A stretch of 64,000 nucleotides of DNA from Plantibacter sp. ME-Dv--P-122b (GCF_030209375.1 NZ_JARVSC010000001.1:310001-374000); one strand, 5' to 3'; shown: positions 32,899-42,250, counted from the first letter of the stretch. Notes: generated from the sequence alone by a model not told the origin. Translations and numbers: made by a program.

Positions 32899-35800
32899 GT
32901 GCATCTGCTCTCCGTCCTCAGCATGAAGAACCGCGCGTTGATCGCGCTCGTCACCATCGTGGCCGCCGTGTTCGGCGTCCTGGCGGTGGGCGGTCTCAAG
33001 CAGGAACTCATCCCGTCGGTCCAGTTCCCGCAGCTCGCGATCATCACGAGCTACCCGGGGGCGGCACCCGAGGTCGTCAACGACGACGTCTCGACCCCGA
33101 TCGAGACGGCCATCCAGGGCGTGCCCGGCATCGAGTCCACCTCGGCGACGTCGAGCACGAACTCGAGCCTCATCAGCGCGACCTTCACCTACGGCACCGA
33201 CCTCGCCACCGCCGAGCAGAAGATCACCCAGGCGATCAACCGCATCAAGTCGACCCTGCCCGACACCGTCGACCCCCAGGTGGTCAGCGGCAGCATCGAC
33301 GACCTCCCGGTGATCCAGATCGCCGTGTCCGGCGCGGCCGACCAGGACTCCCTGGCCGAGGTGCTCTCGAGCTCCGTGGTCCCCGACATCAAGGACGTCG
33401 ACGGCGTCCGCGACGCGGCGATCGTCGGCGAGGTGGGCAAGCGGGTCACGATCACCCCCGACGACGCCAAACTCGCCCTCGCGGGGCAGACCAGCCGGGT
33501 CATCGGGACGACGCTGCAGCAGAACGGTTCCCTGCAGCCCGCGGGCGACATCACCGAGGGCGACAAGACGTTCTCCGTGCAGACGGGCACCAAGCTCACC
33601 TCGGTCGACGACATCGCCGCCCTGCCGATCACGGGCGCCTTCGCCGCCGACGGGTCTGTCCTGACCATCGGCGACGTCGCGACGGTCGCCCTGAGCGACG
33701 ACCCGATCACCTCGATCTCGCGCGTCGACGGCGAGCCGGCGCTCACCATCGCCGTCACGAAACTGCCAGCGGCGAACACCGTCGAGGTCTCGCAGGGCGT
33801 GCGCGACATCCTCCCCGAGCTCGAGCGCACCATCGGGTCCGACGCGAAGCTCACCGTCGTCTTCGATCAGGCGCCGTACATCGAGCAGTCCATCGAGGCC
33901 CTGACGACGGAAGGCCTGCTCGGCCTCGTCTTCGCGGTGCTCATCATCCTCGTCTTCCTCCTCGACGTCCGGGCCACGCTGGTGACCGCGATCTCCATCC
34001 CGACCTCGGTGCTCATCACCTTCATCGGCCTCCAGGTCGCCGAGTACTCGCTCAACATCCTCACGCTCGGTGCGCTGACGATCGCCATCGGGCGCGTGGT
34101 CGACGACTCGATCGTCGTCATCGAGAACATCAAGCGGCATCTCTCGTTCGGCGACAACCGCACCGGTGCGCAGCGTGCCGGATCGATCCTGAGCGCCGTC
34201 CAAGAGGTCGCGGGCGCGATCACCGCCTCGACCATCACCACGGTGGCCGTGTTCCTGCCCATCGCGTTCGTCGGCGACGTCACCGGAGAACTCTTCCGAC
34301 CCTTCGCCCTCACCGTCACGATCGCGCTGCTCGCGTCGCTCCTCGTCGCGCTCACCATCGTCCCCGTGCTCGCCTACTGGTTCCTCCGCGCACCGAAGGC
34401 CCAGCGACTCGCGGCTGCAGCCGCAGCGGAGGAGGCGCCGTCCGACGCGACGACCGGACCGGTCCGGAGCCGACGCGAGCGCCGGGTCAGCGTGCAGGAC
34501 GAAGACGACCTCGAGAAGCCGTCGCGGCTCCAGAAGGCGTACCTCCCGATCATCCACTGGACGCTCAAGCATTCGGTCACCACGCTGCTGCTGTCGGTGC
34601 TCGTGCTCGTCGGCACCTTCGCGCTCACGCCGTTCATGAAGACCAACTTCCTCGGTGACTCCGGCCAGAACACCCTCACGGTCACGCAGACCCTGCCGGT
34701 CGGCACGAGCCTCGACGCTCAGGACGCGGCGGCGAAGCAGGTCGAGACGAAGCTGCGCGACATCGACGGCATCGACACCGTCCAGCTCTCGATCGGGTCG
34801 AGCGGAAGCTCCTTGCGCGACGCGTTCTCGGGCGGCGGTGGCGGAGCCATCACCTACTCGATCACGACGAGCGAAGACGCCGATCAGACGGCACTCCAGA
34901 AGACGGTCCGCAAGGACCTGTCCGGGCTCGACGACGTCGGCAAGATCGAGGTCGCCGCGTCCGCGGGCTTCGGCGGGTCGAGCGACATCGAGATCGACAT
35001 CACGTCAGCCCGGCAGAGCGATCTCGCTGAGGCCGCCGACGCGATCCAGCAGGCCGTCACCGGCCTCGACGGCATCGACCAGGTCACGAGCAACCTCAGC
35101 GAATCGCGACCCTACGTCCAGGTGGCCGTCGACCGCGACGCCGCTGCCGCCGCAGGGTTCAGCGAGGTCGCGCTCGGTGCGTACGTGTCGCAACTCATGC
35201 AGCCGACCACGGTGGGCTCGATCGTCATCGACGACACCACCCTCACCATCTACGTCGACGCCCAGGACCCGCCGACCACCGTCGACGCCCTTGCAGCGAC
35301 GGAGGTCCCGACCGCCACCGGCCCGAGGCGCCTCGACGCCCTCGCGACGGTCTCCCAGGTCGACGGACCCGCGACGATCTCGACGGTCAAGGGGCTGCGT
35401 TCGGCGACGATCAGCGCGACTCCGGGCAGCGACAACCTCGGCACCGCGAGCGCCGAGGTGCAGACGGCGATCGACGACGTCAAGCTGCCTGCCGGCACCA
35501 CGGCGACCCTCGGAGGTGTCACCGCTTCGCAGAGTGACGCGTTCGGACAGCTGGGCCTTGCGCTCCTCGCGGCGATCCTCATCGTGTACGTCATCATGGT
35601 CGCGACGTTCCGTTCGCTGCGGCAGCCGCTCCTCCTGCTGGTGTCGGTACCGTTCGCCGCGACCGGCGCGATCGGACTCCAGGTGATCACCGGCGTACCG
35701 CTCGGCGTCCCGTCCCTCATCGGCGTGTTGATGCTCATCGGTATCGTCGTGACGAACGCGATCGTGCTGGTCGACCTCGTCAACCAGTACCGGCGCCGCG

Positions 35801-36855
35801 GCATGACGGTGATCGAGGCGGTCGAGCACGGGGCCGCGCGCAGGCTCCGCCCGATCCTCATGACGGCGCTCGCGACGATCTTCGCGCTCACCCCGATGGC
35901 ACTCGGCATCACCGGGCACGGCGGTTTCATCTCGCAGCCACTCGCGATCGTGGTCATCGGCGGGCTCGTCTCCTCGACCATCCTGACGCTCGTCGTGCTC
36001 CCCACCCTCTACAACCTCGTCGAGGGGTTCCGCGAACGTCGCGAGCAGCGACGGGCCGCAGCCGAGCCGAAGCCGACGCCGCGCTCGGTCGCCGCGATCG
36101 AGGGGCCGCGGGCCGCGACGGTCCCCGCTGAGGAGCCGGCCCTCGTCGGCGCCGGTGGCGGAAGCGCTGCAACCGCGCCGAGCGCGCCTGACGCATCCGT
36201 TCCGTCGGCCTCGGCGGACGTGGCTCCGGCGGACGTGGCTCCGGCGGACGTGGCTCCGGTGGACGCGGCTCCGGTGGACGCGGCTCCAGACGGCGCCGCT
36301 CCCGCTGACGCGGAACCGGCTGAGGCGGCCCCGACCGATTCGGTTCCTGCCGACGCCCACCCTGCCGACGCGGTTCCCGCGGACTCAGATGAGGCACCCG
36401 AGCCGCCGGTCGAGGCATCGAGTGAGCCGGCGGTGGATCGACCGATGACGCGCCCGGCCGCGCACGAGGTGCACGAAGCCCACGAGGTGCACGGGGCGCA
36501 TGTGGCGACGGGTGACGAGCTGCCGCGTACCGAGGCCATCACCCTTCCCGACGCGGTCTCCGACGCCCCGGCGGAGGAGGTCGTGCACTCCGGCGAACAC
36601 GTCGCCCCAGCGGTGCAGCCTAAGCCGGAAGCGAAGCCTGAGCCGGTCGCCGAGCCCGAGCCGGTCCTGGAGACGGAGCCGGTCGGACAGGCTGAGCCGG
36701 CAGCGGAGTCCGAGCTCTCTGCTCACTCCAGCCCGACGAGCGACACTGCGCCGACGCCTGACGCTGAGCCGACGCCCGATGCCGACACGGCACCCGGGAC
36801 CGAGCCGTCTTCGGGCACCGAACGACCGAAGCGTCGCCGCGCGCAGTGGCCGTGA
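32899..36855 (+). CDS. RND transporter, HAE1/AcrB-like, with a long acidic C-terminal tail
   Basis: This is a 1318-residue RND pump with two six-helix halves and two large external loops. It starts VHLLSVLSMKNRALIALVTI as in HAE1 proteins. Asp402-Asp403 in GRVVDDSIVVIENIKRH match the proton-relay pair of AcrB TM4. Ser/Ala/Pro/Glu-rich sequence fills about the last 270 residues after the final helix, ending in RPKRRRAQWP. GTG 32899 gives the usual N-terminus. No membrane-fusion or outer-membrane partner gene is next to it, as expected for a monoderm. Substrate unknown. Confidence 0.85.
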   Translation: MHLLSVLSMKNRALIALVTIVAAVFGVLAVGGLKQELIPSVQFPQLAIITSYPGAAPEVVNDDVSTPIETAIQGVPGIESTSATSSTNSSLISATFTYGTDLATAEQKITQAINRIKSTLPDTVDPQVVSGSIDDLPVIQIAVSGAADQDSLAEVLSSSVVPDIKDVDGVRDAAIVGEVGKRVTITPDDAKLALAGQTSRVIGTTLQQNGSLQPAGDITEGDKTFSVQTGTKLTSVDDIAALPITGAFAADGSVLTIGDVATVALSDDPITSISRVDGEPALTIAVTKLPAANTVEVSQGVRDILPELERTIGSDAKLTVVFDQAPYIEQSIEALTTEGLLGLVFAVLIILVFLLDVRATLVTAISIPTSVLITFIGLQVAEYSLNILTLGALTIAIGRVVDDSIVVIENIKRHLSFGDNRTGAQRAGSILSAVQEVAGAITASTITTVAVFLPIAFVGDVTGELFRPFALTVTIALLASLLVALTIVPVLAYWFLRAPKAQRLAAAAAAEEAPSDATTGPVRSRRERRVSVQDEDDLEKPSRLQKAYLPIIHWTLKHSVTTLLLSVLVLVGTFALTPFMKTNFLGDSGQNTLTVTQTLPVGTSLDAQDAAAKQVETKLRDIDGIDTVQLSIGSSGSSLRDAFSGGGGGAITYSITTSEDADQTALQKTVRKDLSGLDDVGKIEVAASAGFGGSSDIEIDITSARQSDLAEAADAIQQAVTGLDGIDQVTSNLSESRPYVQVAVDRDAAAAAGFSEVALGAYVSQLMQPTTVGSIVIDDTTLTIYVDAQDPPTTVDALAATEVPTATGPRRLDALATVSQVDGPATISTVKGLRSATISATPGSDNLGTASAEVQTAIDDVKLPAGTTATLGGVTASQSDAFGQLGLALLAAILIVYVIMVATFRSLRQPLLLLVSVPFAATGAIGLQVITGVPLGVPSLIGVLMLIGIVVTNAIVLVDLVNQYRRRGMTVIEAVEHGAARRLRPILMTALATIFALTPMALGITGHGGFISQPLAIVVIGGLVSSTILTLVVLPTLYNLVEGFRERREQRRAAAEPKPTPRSVAAIEGPRAATVPAEEPALVGAGGGSAATAPSAPDASVPSASADVAPADVAPADVAPVDAAPVDAAPDGAAPADAEPAEAAPTDSVPADAHPADAVPADSDEAPEPPVEASSEPAVDRPMTRPAAHEVHEAHEVHGAHVATGDELPRTEAITLPDAVSDAPAEEVVHSGEHVAPAVQPKPEAKPEPVAEPEPVLETEPVGQAEPAAESELSAHSSPTSDTAPTPDAEPTPDADTAPGTEPSSGTERPKRRRAQWP
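36216..36290 (+). repeat. Five tandem 15-bp repeats in the RND pump tail
   Basis: The unit GGACGTGGCTCCGGC occurs five times in a row with small changes (36216, 36231, 36246, 36261, 36276). It encodes repeats of the form PADVA/PVDAA. Slippage could easily change the tail length between strains. Confidence 0.85.
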
Positions 36856-36903
36856 TCGACCACCTGCCGCTCGGTCGCTGAGCTGAGGCTCGAGCCGTTC
36901 GAT

Positions 36904-36947
36904 ACGAAGCCCTCGGGAACGCCGTCACCGGCGCCCGAGGGCTTCGT
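36904..36947. terminator. Hairpin between RND pump and hutH
   Basis: ACGAAGCCCTCGGG (36904-36917) pairs perfectly with 36934-36947, and the loop contains a further small GCCG/CGGC stem. It lies between convergent genes and probably ends both. A REP-like GGTCGCTGAGC piece precedes it at 36873. Confidence 0.7.
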
Positions 36948-36962
36948 CGTGTGACGCCCGAC

Positions 36963-38579
36963 TCAGCGGAGATCGCCGACCGCGCCGGTGACCGCCCGCA
37001 GGACCTCGCCCGACTGCACCAGCGCGGTGACCGCCTCGATCTCGGGGGAGAGGAACCGGTCGGGACCGGGACCCGTGACCTGCTCACGCACCCGGTGGAG
37101 CACCGCCCCGGTGCCGACGGCCGGCTCGAGCGGGTTGCGCAGGTCGAGGCCCCGGGCCGCCGTCATGACCTCGATCGCCAGCACCCGGCTGAGGCCGTCG
37201 ATCGCCCGACGGAGCTTCCGCGCCGCCGCCCAGCCCATCGAGACATGGTCCTCCTGCATCGCGGACGACGGGATCGAGTCGACGGACGCCGGGTGCGCCA
37301 GGCGTTTCAGCTCGCTCACGATGCCGGCCGCCGTGTACTGGGCGATCATGAGGCCCGAGTCGACACCGACCTCGTGTGCGAGGAACGGCGGGAGGCCGTT
37401 GCTCCGACTCCGGTCCAGGAAACGGTCGGTGCGGCGCTCCGACATGGACGCGACATCGGCGACGGCGATCGCGAGGAAGTCGAGCACGTAGGCGACCGGT
37501 GCGCCGTGGAAGTTCCCGTTCGACTCGACGCGTCCGTCCGGGGTGAGCACCGGGTTGTCGACGGCACTCGCGAGTTCCCGCTCGGCGACCGTCGCGGCAT
37601 GGTCGACGGTGTCCCTGGCGGCACCGTGCACCTGCGGGGCGCAGCGCAGTGAGTAGGCGTCCTGCACCCGGGTGCACTCGGGACCCCGGTGGCTCGCGAC
37701 GATCGGGGAGCCGTCGAGCAGCAACCGCAGGTTTGCGGCGCTCTCGGCTTGACCCGATTGCGGGCGCAGGGCCTGCAGGTCTGCGGCGAACACGGCGTCC
37801 GTGCCGAGCAGGCCCTCGACGCTCATCGCCGCGGCGACGTCGGCGGTGCGCAGGAGCATCCGCAGGTCGTCCACGGCGAGCGCCAGCATCCCCAGCATGC
37901 CGTCGGTGCCGTTGATGAGGGCGAGCCCCTCCTTCTCGGCGAGCTGTACCGGCTGGAGGCCGGCGTCCGCGAGGGCCTCCGCCGCGGAGCGCGTGCGCCC
38001 GGACGCATCGGTCACCTCGCCCTCGCCCATCACCGCCAGCGCGCAGTGTGCGAGGGGCGCGAGGTCGCCGGAGCAGCCGAGCGATCCGTACTCGCGCACG
38101 ACCGGGGTGATGTCGGCGTTCAGCATCGCCACGTAGGCGCGGACCGTCTCCACCCGCACCCCGGTGCGGCCCGTCATGAGCGTCGAGAGGCGCAGCGTCA
38201 TGAGAGAACGCACGACCTCCCGCTCGACGACCTCGCCGCTGCCGGCGGCGTGCGAGCGGACGAGACTCGCCTGTAACTGCGCGCGGCGCGCCGGCTCGAT
38301 GAACGTGGTCGCGAGCGCACCGAACCCGGTCGAGATCCCGTAGTGGGGCTCGGGGTCGGAGGCGAGCGCCTCGATGATCCGACGGGATGCGGCGACACCG
38401 TCGAGGGCCTCGCCGTCGAGGTCGATCCGCGCGCCGTGCCGGGCGACGGCGACGACCTCGTCGATCGACAGCGGCCCGGCGCCGAGGACGACCGAGGTCG
38501 GGCCGGCGGGTTCGGGATACGAGCGACTGGAGGTCGTCGGGTCGATGGTGGTCGGGGTCGCGCCGGGCTGGATGTCCAT
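36963..38579 (-). CDS. hutH: Histidine ammonia-lyase
   Basis: Histidase deaminates histidine to urocanate. The MIO prosthetic triad region is YGSLGCSGDLAPLAH, so the self-cyclising triad would be Cys-Ser-Gly instead of the more usual Ala-Ser-Gly. YGISTGFGALA, GTDGMLGMLALA and SNGNFHGAPVAYVLDF are conserved. The 538-residue length fits, with about 30 extra N-terminal residues. ATG 38579 was chosen; an ATG at 38651 is possible but lies inside the divergent operator. No other hut gene is visible in the window. Confidence 0.87.
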   Translation of the reverse strand: MDIQPGATPTTIDPTTSSRSYPEPAGPTSVVLGAGPLSIDEVVAVARHGARIDLDGEALDGVAASRRIIEALASDPEPHYGISTGFGALATTFIEPARRAQLQASLVRSHAAGSGEVVEREVVRSLMTLRLSTLMTGRTGVRVETVRAYVAMLNADITPVVREYGSLGCSGDLAPLAHCALAVMGEGEVTDASGRTRSAAEALADAGLQPVQLAEKEGLALINGTDGMLGMLALAVDDLRMLLRTADVAAAMSVEGLLGTDAVFAADLQALRPQSGQAESAANLRLLLDGSPIVASHRGPECTRVQDAYSLRCAPQVHGAARDTVDHAATVAERELASAVDNPVLTPDGRVESNGNFHGAPVAYVLDFLAIAVADVASMSERRTDRFLDRSRSNGLPPFLAHEVGVDSGLMIAQYTAAGIVSELKRLAHPASVDSIPSSAMQEDHVSMGWAAARKLRRAIDGLSRVLAIEVMTAARGLDLRNPLEPAVGTGAVLHRVREQVTGPGPDRFLSPEIEAVTALVQSGEVLRAVTGAVGDLR

Positions 38580-38632
38580 GTTCCGATGGAACACCCGGAC
38601 GCCGACCGCGGCGGTGCGCGTAGAGTCGTCCG

Positions 38633-38650
38633 TGTCTGGGATGACAGACA
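38633..38650. promoter_or_regulatory. Palindrome between hutH and IclR regulator
   Basis: TGTCTG (38633-38638) and CAGACA (38645-38650) form a perfect 6-bp inverted repeat with a 6-nt spacer. It lies centrally in the hutH-iclR intergenic region, 46 nt before the regulator start and about 54 nt before the hutH ATG, the expected place for an IclR operator. Confidence 0.5.
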
Positions 38651-38695
38651 TGGACGACAGGCGGCCGCGTCCGAGCCGCGGAGACGAGGCCCACC

Positions 38696-39448
38696 GTGAG
38701 TCAGGTCCCGGCAGCCGACGCCACCCTGCGCGTGCTGAGCCATCTCGCCGGTGCCCGCGGCCCGCTTCCGGCCGCTGCCATCGCCTCGGCACTCGACCTG
38801 CCGAGGTCGACGGTCTACCACCTCCTCAGCGTGTTGCAGGAGCACGGCTTCGTGGTCCACCTGCCCGAAGCCCGTCGCTACGGGCTCGGGGTCGCCGCCT
38901 TCGAGCTCTCCGGTGGATACGCGCGACAGGAGCCGCTCAGCATGCTCGGGCGCCCGCTGCTCGCCGAGCTGGTCGACCGGGTGGGCGAGAGCGCGCATCT
39001 CGCCGTGCTGCACGGGCGGGACGTGCTCTACATCGTGGACGAGCGTGCCCCGCGTCGGCCGCACCTCGTCACCGATGTCGGTGTGCGCCTCCCGGCACAC
39101 CTGACCGCCAGCGGCTGCGCGATCCTCGCCGCACTCCCGGCCGGCCAGCTGCGCGCTCTGTTCCCCGACCAGGCGGCGTTCGTCGACCGCACCGGCCACG
39201 GGCCGAAGCGGTACCGGGAGCTCCGCCAAGTCCTCGCCCAGACGACCCAGGACGGCTATGCGCGCGAGGCGGGCGGGGTGACGCTCGGTCTCGCGAGTGT
39301 CGGAGTGGTCGTGCGCGACCACACCGGCTGGCCGGCGGCGGCCATCGCGGTCACGTACGACGCCGATGCCGGGCTCGACCCGGCGTGGCTGGCGCGCGAG
39401 ATCCACCCGGCGGCGGCCGAGCTGTCGCGGCGGATCAGGGGTCGCTGA
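38696..39448 (+). CDS. IclR-family transcriptional regulator
   Basis: This is a 250-residue IclR protein. The N-terminal winged helix has LRVLSHLAGARGPLPAAAIASAL and LPRSTVYHLLSVLQEHGFV. The C-terminal ligand domain shows LASRELA-like GESAHLAVLHGRDVLYIVDE, LPAHLTASGCAILAALP and GYAREAGGVTLGLASV. It is divergent from hutH, which it probably controls; the inducer would then be histidine or urocanate, but this is inferred. Some IclR proteins activate and others repress, and the sequence does not tell which. It starts at GTG. Confidence 0.85.
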   Translation: MSQVPAADATLRVLSHLAGARGPLPAAAIASALDLPRSTVYHLLSVLQEHGFVVHLPEARRYGLGVAAFELSGGYARQEPLSMLGRPLLAELVDRVGESAHLAVLHGRDVLYIVDERAPRRPHLVTDVGVRLPAHLTASGCAILAALPAGQLRALFPDQAAFVDRTGHGPKRYRELRQVLAQTTQDGYAREAGGVTLGLASVGVVVRDHTGWPAAAIAVTYDADAGLDPAWLAREIHPAAAELSRRIRGR

Positions 39449-39494
39449 GCGCTCGGCAGCGTGGGCGGGCGGTGCCGCGGCTCCGAAGGTGCGG

Positions 39495-39977
39495 TCAGGC
39501 GACCGAGCGCAGGATGAGCTCGAGCAGCGCGGTCGCGTAGGCGTCGGGAGCCGTCGCGGCGCTGAACCGACGCAGCTCGCCCCCGAGTTCCACGACCACC
39601 GTGTAGGCCTCGGCGTCGCCGAGCGACAGCAGGACGTCGAGCTCGTCGTCGAGCGTCGGCTCGGCGTCGGTCGGAGCGGCCGGGGACACCGCGCGTTCGA
39701 GCGCTCGGAACGACCCGCGGAGCAGCGCCCGCAACTGGTGCTCCGACGGCAGCCAGAGCGTCTCCTCCTGATCGACGGAGTCCAACGCCCACTCGGTCGT
39801 CCCGTTGAAGCCGAAGCTGCGGCCGCCCGGGTGCTCGTGTACCTCGACGGTCATCTCGCTCACCGTGAACACGTCGCCGGCGAGTTCACCGCCGTCGATG
39901 GTGAACCGGTCGCCGGGTTCGGGGGTCCAGCGGAGGCCGGCGGTGCGGAGCGCTCGGGCGAGGTCAGCGGAGATCAT
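39495..39977 (-). CDS. Hypothetical protein (actinobacterial, no clear domain)
   Basis: This is a 160-residue soluble protein with no signal or helix. It contains ARALRTAGLRWTPEPGDRF, VFTVSEMTVEVHEHPGG, FNGTTEWALDSVDQEETLWLP and a C-terminal ATALLELILRSVA. Similar proteins are widespread in actinobacteria, sometimes under a doubtful 'pilus assembly CpaE' label; nothing here supports a pilus role. It is divergent from an AraC-type gene. The strong Trp/Glu motif WALDSVDQEE looks like the core of the family. Confidence 0.6.
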   Translation of the reverse strand: MISADLARALRTAGLRWTPEPGDRFTIDGGELAGDVFTVSEMTVEVHEHPGGRSFGFNGTTEWALDSVDQEETLWLPSEHQLRALLRGSFRALERAVSPAAPTDAEPTLDDELDVLLSLGDAEAYTVVVELGGELRRFSAATAPDAYATALLELILRSVA

Positions 39978-40073
39978 CCGTCCAGTATCGCCGACCACCG
40001 TGCGATGCGGCTGGCAACCCCTCGATTCGAGCGGAACCCTGTGCGAGGGTGGAGGTCCTGTTCGAAGGGTCAG

Positions 40074-41045
40074 ATGATGCCCGCACCCGATGATGGCCTG
40101 TCCGGTCGGTTCCCTGCGCGCGGCCGCGTCACCACACGACGGTTCGAGGGCGCGATCGGGATGCAGGAGGCGTCGGGCGCGCTGCGATTCGTGGACGTGG
40201 ACCCCGACCGGTTCTCGATGACCGTCGACTCGGTCGTGCTCGGCGAGTACGTCGTCCATCGCAACACCGTCGGCCCCGGGACGTTCGACGTCGCCGCCGA
40301 CGCCTACGGGCTCGATGAGCCGGTTGCGACGATCGTGCTGCTCACCGACGGCGCAGCCAGCCTGGTCCACGGCCGGCAGCAGCTCGATTTGGCCCCCGGG
40401 ACCGGCACGCTCACCATCGGGACGGAGACGTACCGGACGACGATCGAGGAGCATGCGACCTACCTGTACGTGTTCGTGCCCATGCGCGCGCTCCGTCGGC
40501 TCGGCATCACCCCGACGAGCGCCCTCGGCCCGTTGGCGCCGTCGCCGCTGCTGCGGGGGAGTGCCGCATTCCTCGTGGAGGTCATCTCCGCGTTCGAACC
40601 GATCGGCGGCGCTGCGCAGCTCAGGCTCTGCCGGGTGATCGACACGATGCTCGCGACCCTCTACGTCGAGAACGACCTCTTCCGGGCCGAGGGTGAAGCG
40701 GGGCGGGTTCCGCTCCGGCTCCGGATCATCGAGCACATCGCCGCGTCATTCGCCGAGCGGGAGCTGCGACCGGAGACGCTGGCGCGTCGCTTCAACATGT
40801 CGACCAGGTCCCTGCAACGGGTGTTCGAGGGGTCGGGCACGAGCGCCGCGGGCGAGATCGCCGAGCGGCGGGTGCAGCTCGCGCTCGCCCTCCTCTCGGA
40901 CCCCGATCACCGAAGCCTGTCGATCGCCGAGGTCGCGGCCCGGTGCGGCTACCACTCGCAGGCGCACCTCCGTCGAGCGGTCGTCGCGCACACCGGTCTC
41001 AGCCCGAGCCAGTTCCGGGAGCGGACGAAGGCGGAGGACGCCTGA
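40074..41045 (+). CDS. AraC-family transcriptional regulator
   Basis: This is a 323-residue regulator with a C-terminal AraC DNA-binding domain. The first helix-turn-helix shows LRPETLARRFNMSTRSLQRVF and the second LSIAEVAARCGYHSQAHLRRA, ending in GLSPSQFRER. The N-terminal 210 residues form a cupin-like ligand domain resembling AraC_binding_2 (VDVDPDRFSMTVDSVVLGEY). GAAGGG lies 4 nt before ATG 40074; ATG 40077 is equally possible. The target and ligand are unknown; neighbouring genes do not obviously belong. Confidence 0.8.
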   Translation: MMPAPDDGLSGRFPARGRVTTRRFEGAIGMQEASGALRFVDVDPDRFSMTVDSVVLGEYVVHRNTVGPGTFDVAADAYGLDEPVATIVLLTDGAASLVHGRQQLDLAPGTGTLTIGTETYRTTIEEHATYLYVFVPMRALRRLGITPTSALGPLAPSPLLRGSAAFLVEVISAFEPIGGAAQLRLCRVIDTMLATLYVENDLFRAEGEAGRVPLRLRIIEHIAASFAERELRPETLARRFNMSTRSLQRVFEGSGTSAAGEIAERRVQLALALLSDPDHRSLSIAEVAARCGYHSQAHLRRAVVAHTGLSPSQFRERTKAEDA

Positions 41046-41071
41046 GGGCGCGCTGCCGTCCGATGACCGGA

Positions 41072-41686
41072 TCAGGTCGCGGCGGGCCCGCTTCGACGCG
41101 GGGCCGTCAACCACGGACGCAGCAGCTTCGTGACGAGCGGCAGGAGCCAGTAGGTCATGATCGGCGTCAGGACGAGCGTCGAGATGAGCACGTGGAGGAA
41201 CACGCCGAGCGGTTCCCAACCGGGCACGAGCGCCGTGACGAGGAGGGTGAAGACGAGGTTGAGCGGGAAGAAGCCCAACCAGATGCTCACCGCCTGCTTC
41301 CAGCGCGGCGGTGCGGGCGGGATCGGGTCCGGGTCGCCGGAGAGCTCGGCCTCCTCGACGCGGAGGATGCCGTCCGGTGCGTCGAACCACCCTTCGATCC
41401 CGCTGCGCCGCTCGACGCGGGACTGCTCCATGAACTCGCGGCCGCTCGAGAGCCACCAGGCGCGTTCCTTGGAGTCCTCCCAGTCGGTGAGCGTCTGTTC
41501 GTCCGCGAAGCGGTAGAGCATGTACCAGACGTCGCTCTCGGCACCCGCGCGCACCCAGCCGGAGCCGAGGAAGCCGGGGTATCGGTTGGCCAGGTTGATG
41601 CCCGCCTGGACCCAGATGGTGGCCTCGGAGATCGACGCCGGGTTGACGCGTCGCTCGATCGAGACGGTGATGGGATCGTGTTCCAT
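41072..41686 (-). CDS. Antibiotic-biosynthesis-monooxygenase-like domain fused to two membrane helices (COG3224 type)
   Basis: The first about 110 residues form a ferredoxin-like ABM domain (TVSIERRVNPASISEA, YPGFLGSGWV, VWYMLYRFADEQTLTDW). An acidic linker follows. The last part has two helices, AVSIWLGFFPLNLVFTLLVTALV and PLGVFLHVLISTLVLTPIMTYWLLPLV. The 204-residue protein thus places a small enzyme-like domain in the cytoplasm at the membrane. The function is unknown. It is divergent from a Nudix gene 65 nt away. Confidence 0.72.
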   Translation of the reverse strand: MEHDPITVSIERRVNPASISEATIWVQAGINLANRYPGFLGSGWVRAGAESDVWYMLYRFADEQTLTDWEDSKERAWWLSSGREFMEQSRVERRSGIEGWFDAPDGILRVEEAELSGDPDPIPPAPPRWKQAVSIWLGFFPLNLVFTLLVTALVPGWEPLGVFLHVLISTLVLTPIMTYWLLPLVTKLLRPWLTAPRRSGPAAT

Positions 41687-41739
41687 GCGCCCAGTAGACC
41701 GCACTCGTGTTTCGATCTCGTGTCCCGGTGTCGCGCCCG

Positions 41740-41745
41740 TAGAGT
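41740..41745 (+). promoter_or_regulatory. -10 box of the Nudix gene (leaderless)
   Basis: TAGAGT ends 6 nt before ATG 41752, and no ribosome site is visible. Confidence 0.45.
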
Positions 41746-41751
41746 CGAGGC

Positions 41752-42237
41752 ATGGCGACTCCTGACTTCGTGCTGGCCCTCCGTGAGCGGATCGGGCATG
41801 CACCCCTCTGGCTGACCGGCGTGACCGCGGTCGTCCTGCGCGGTCTCGGGACACCCGAGGCCCAGGTCCTGCTCGTCCGGCGACAGGACAACGGGGCGTG
41901 GACACCGGTCACCGGCATCATCGACCCGGGCGAGGAGCCCGCGGTGGCGGCCGAGCGTGAGGTCCTCGAAGAGGCGGCCGTGGTCGCCGTCGCCGAACGC
42001 CTCGCCCAGGTGCAGGTGCTCCCGCAGAACGTCTACGACAACGGCGACATCACGCAGTACATCGACCTCGTGTTCCGATGCCGGTACGAGTCGGGCGAGC
42101 CGTATCCAGCGGACGGCGAGAACTCCGAGGCGCGGTGGTTCCCGCTCGACGCCCTGCCGGAGCAGGTCTCGCAGAACTTCCGCACCCGCATCGCGCTCGC
42201 CGCCTCCGATGAGCGTGAGGCCCGCTTCACCCGCTGA
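41752..42237 (+). CDS. Nudix hydrolase
   Basis: This is a 161-residue Nudix protein. The box runs G55 x5 E61 x7 R69-E70-V-L-E73-E74-A-A-V; the last glycine of the consensus is replaced by Ala76, which is tolerated in several subfamilies. The acidic residues for Mg2+ are kept. The substrate is a nucleoside diphosphate linked to a group X, not identifiable from sequence. It is followed by the palindromic repeat shared with the convergent GH15 gene. Confidence 0.83.
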   Translation: MATPDFVLALRERIGHAPLWLTGVTAVVLRGLGTPEAQVLLVRRQDNGAWTPVTGIIDPGEEPAVAAEREVLEEAAVVAVAERLAQVQVLPQNVYDNGDITQYIDLVFRCRYESGEPYPADGENSEARWFPLDALPEQVSQNFRTRIALAASDEREARFTR

Positions 42238-42250
42238 CGTCCCTCCCCCT

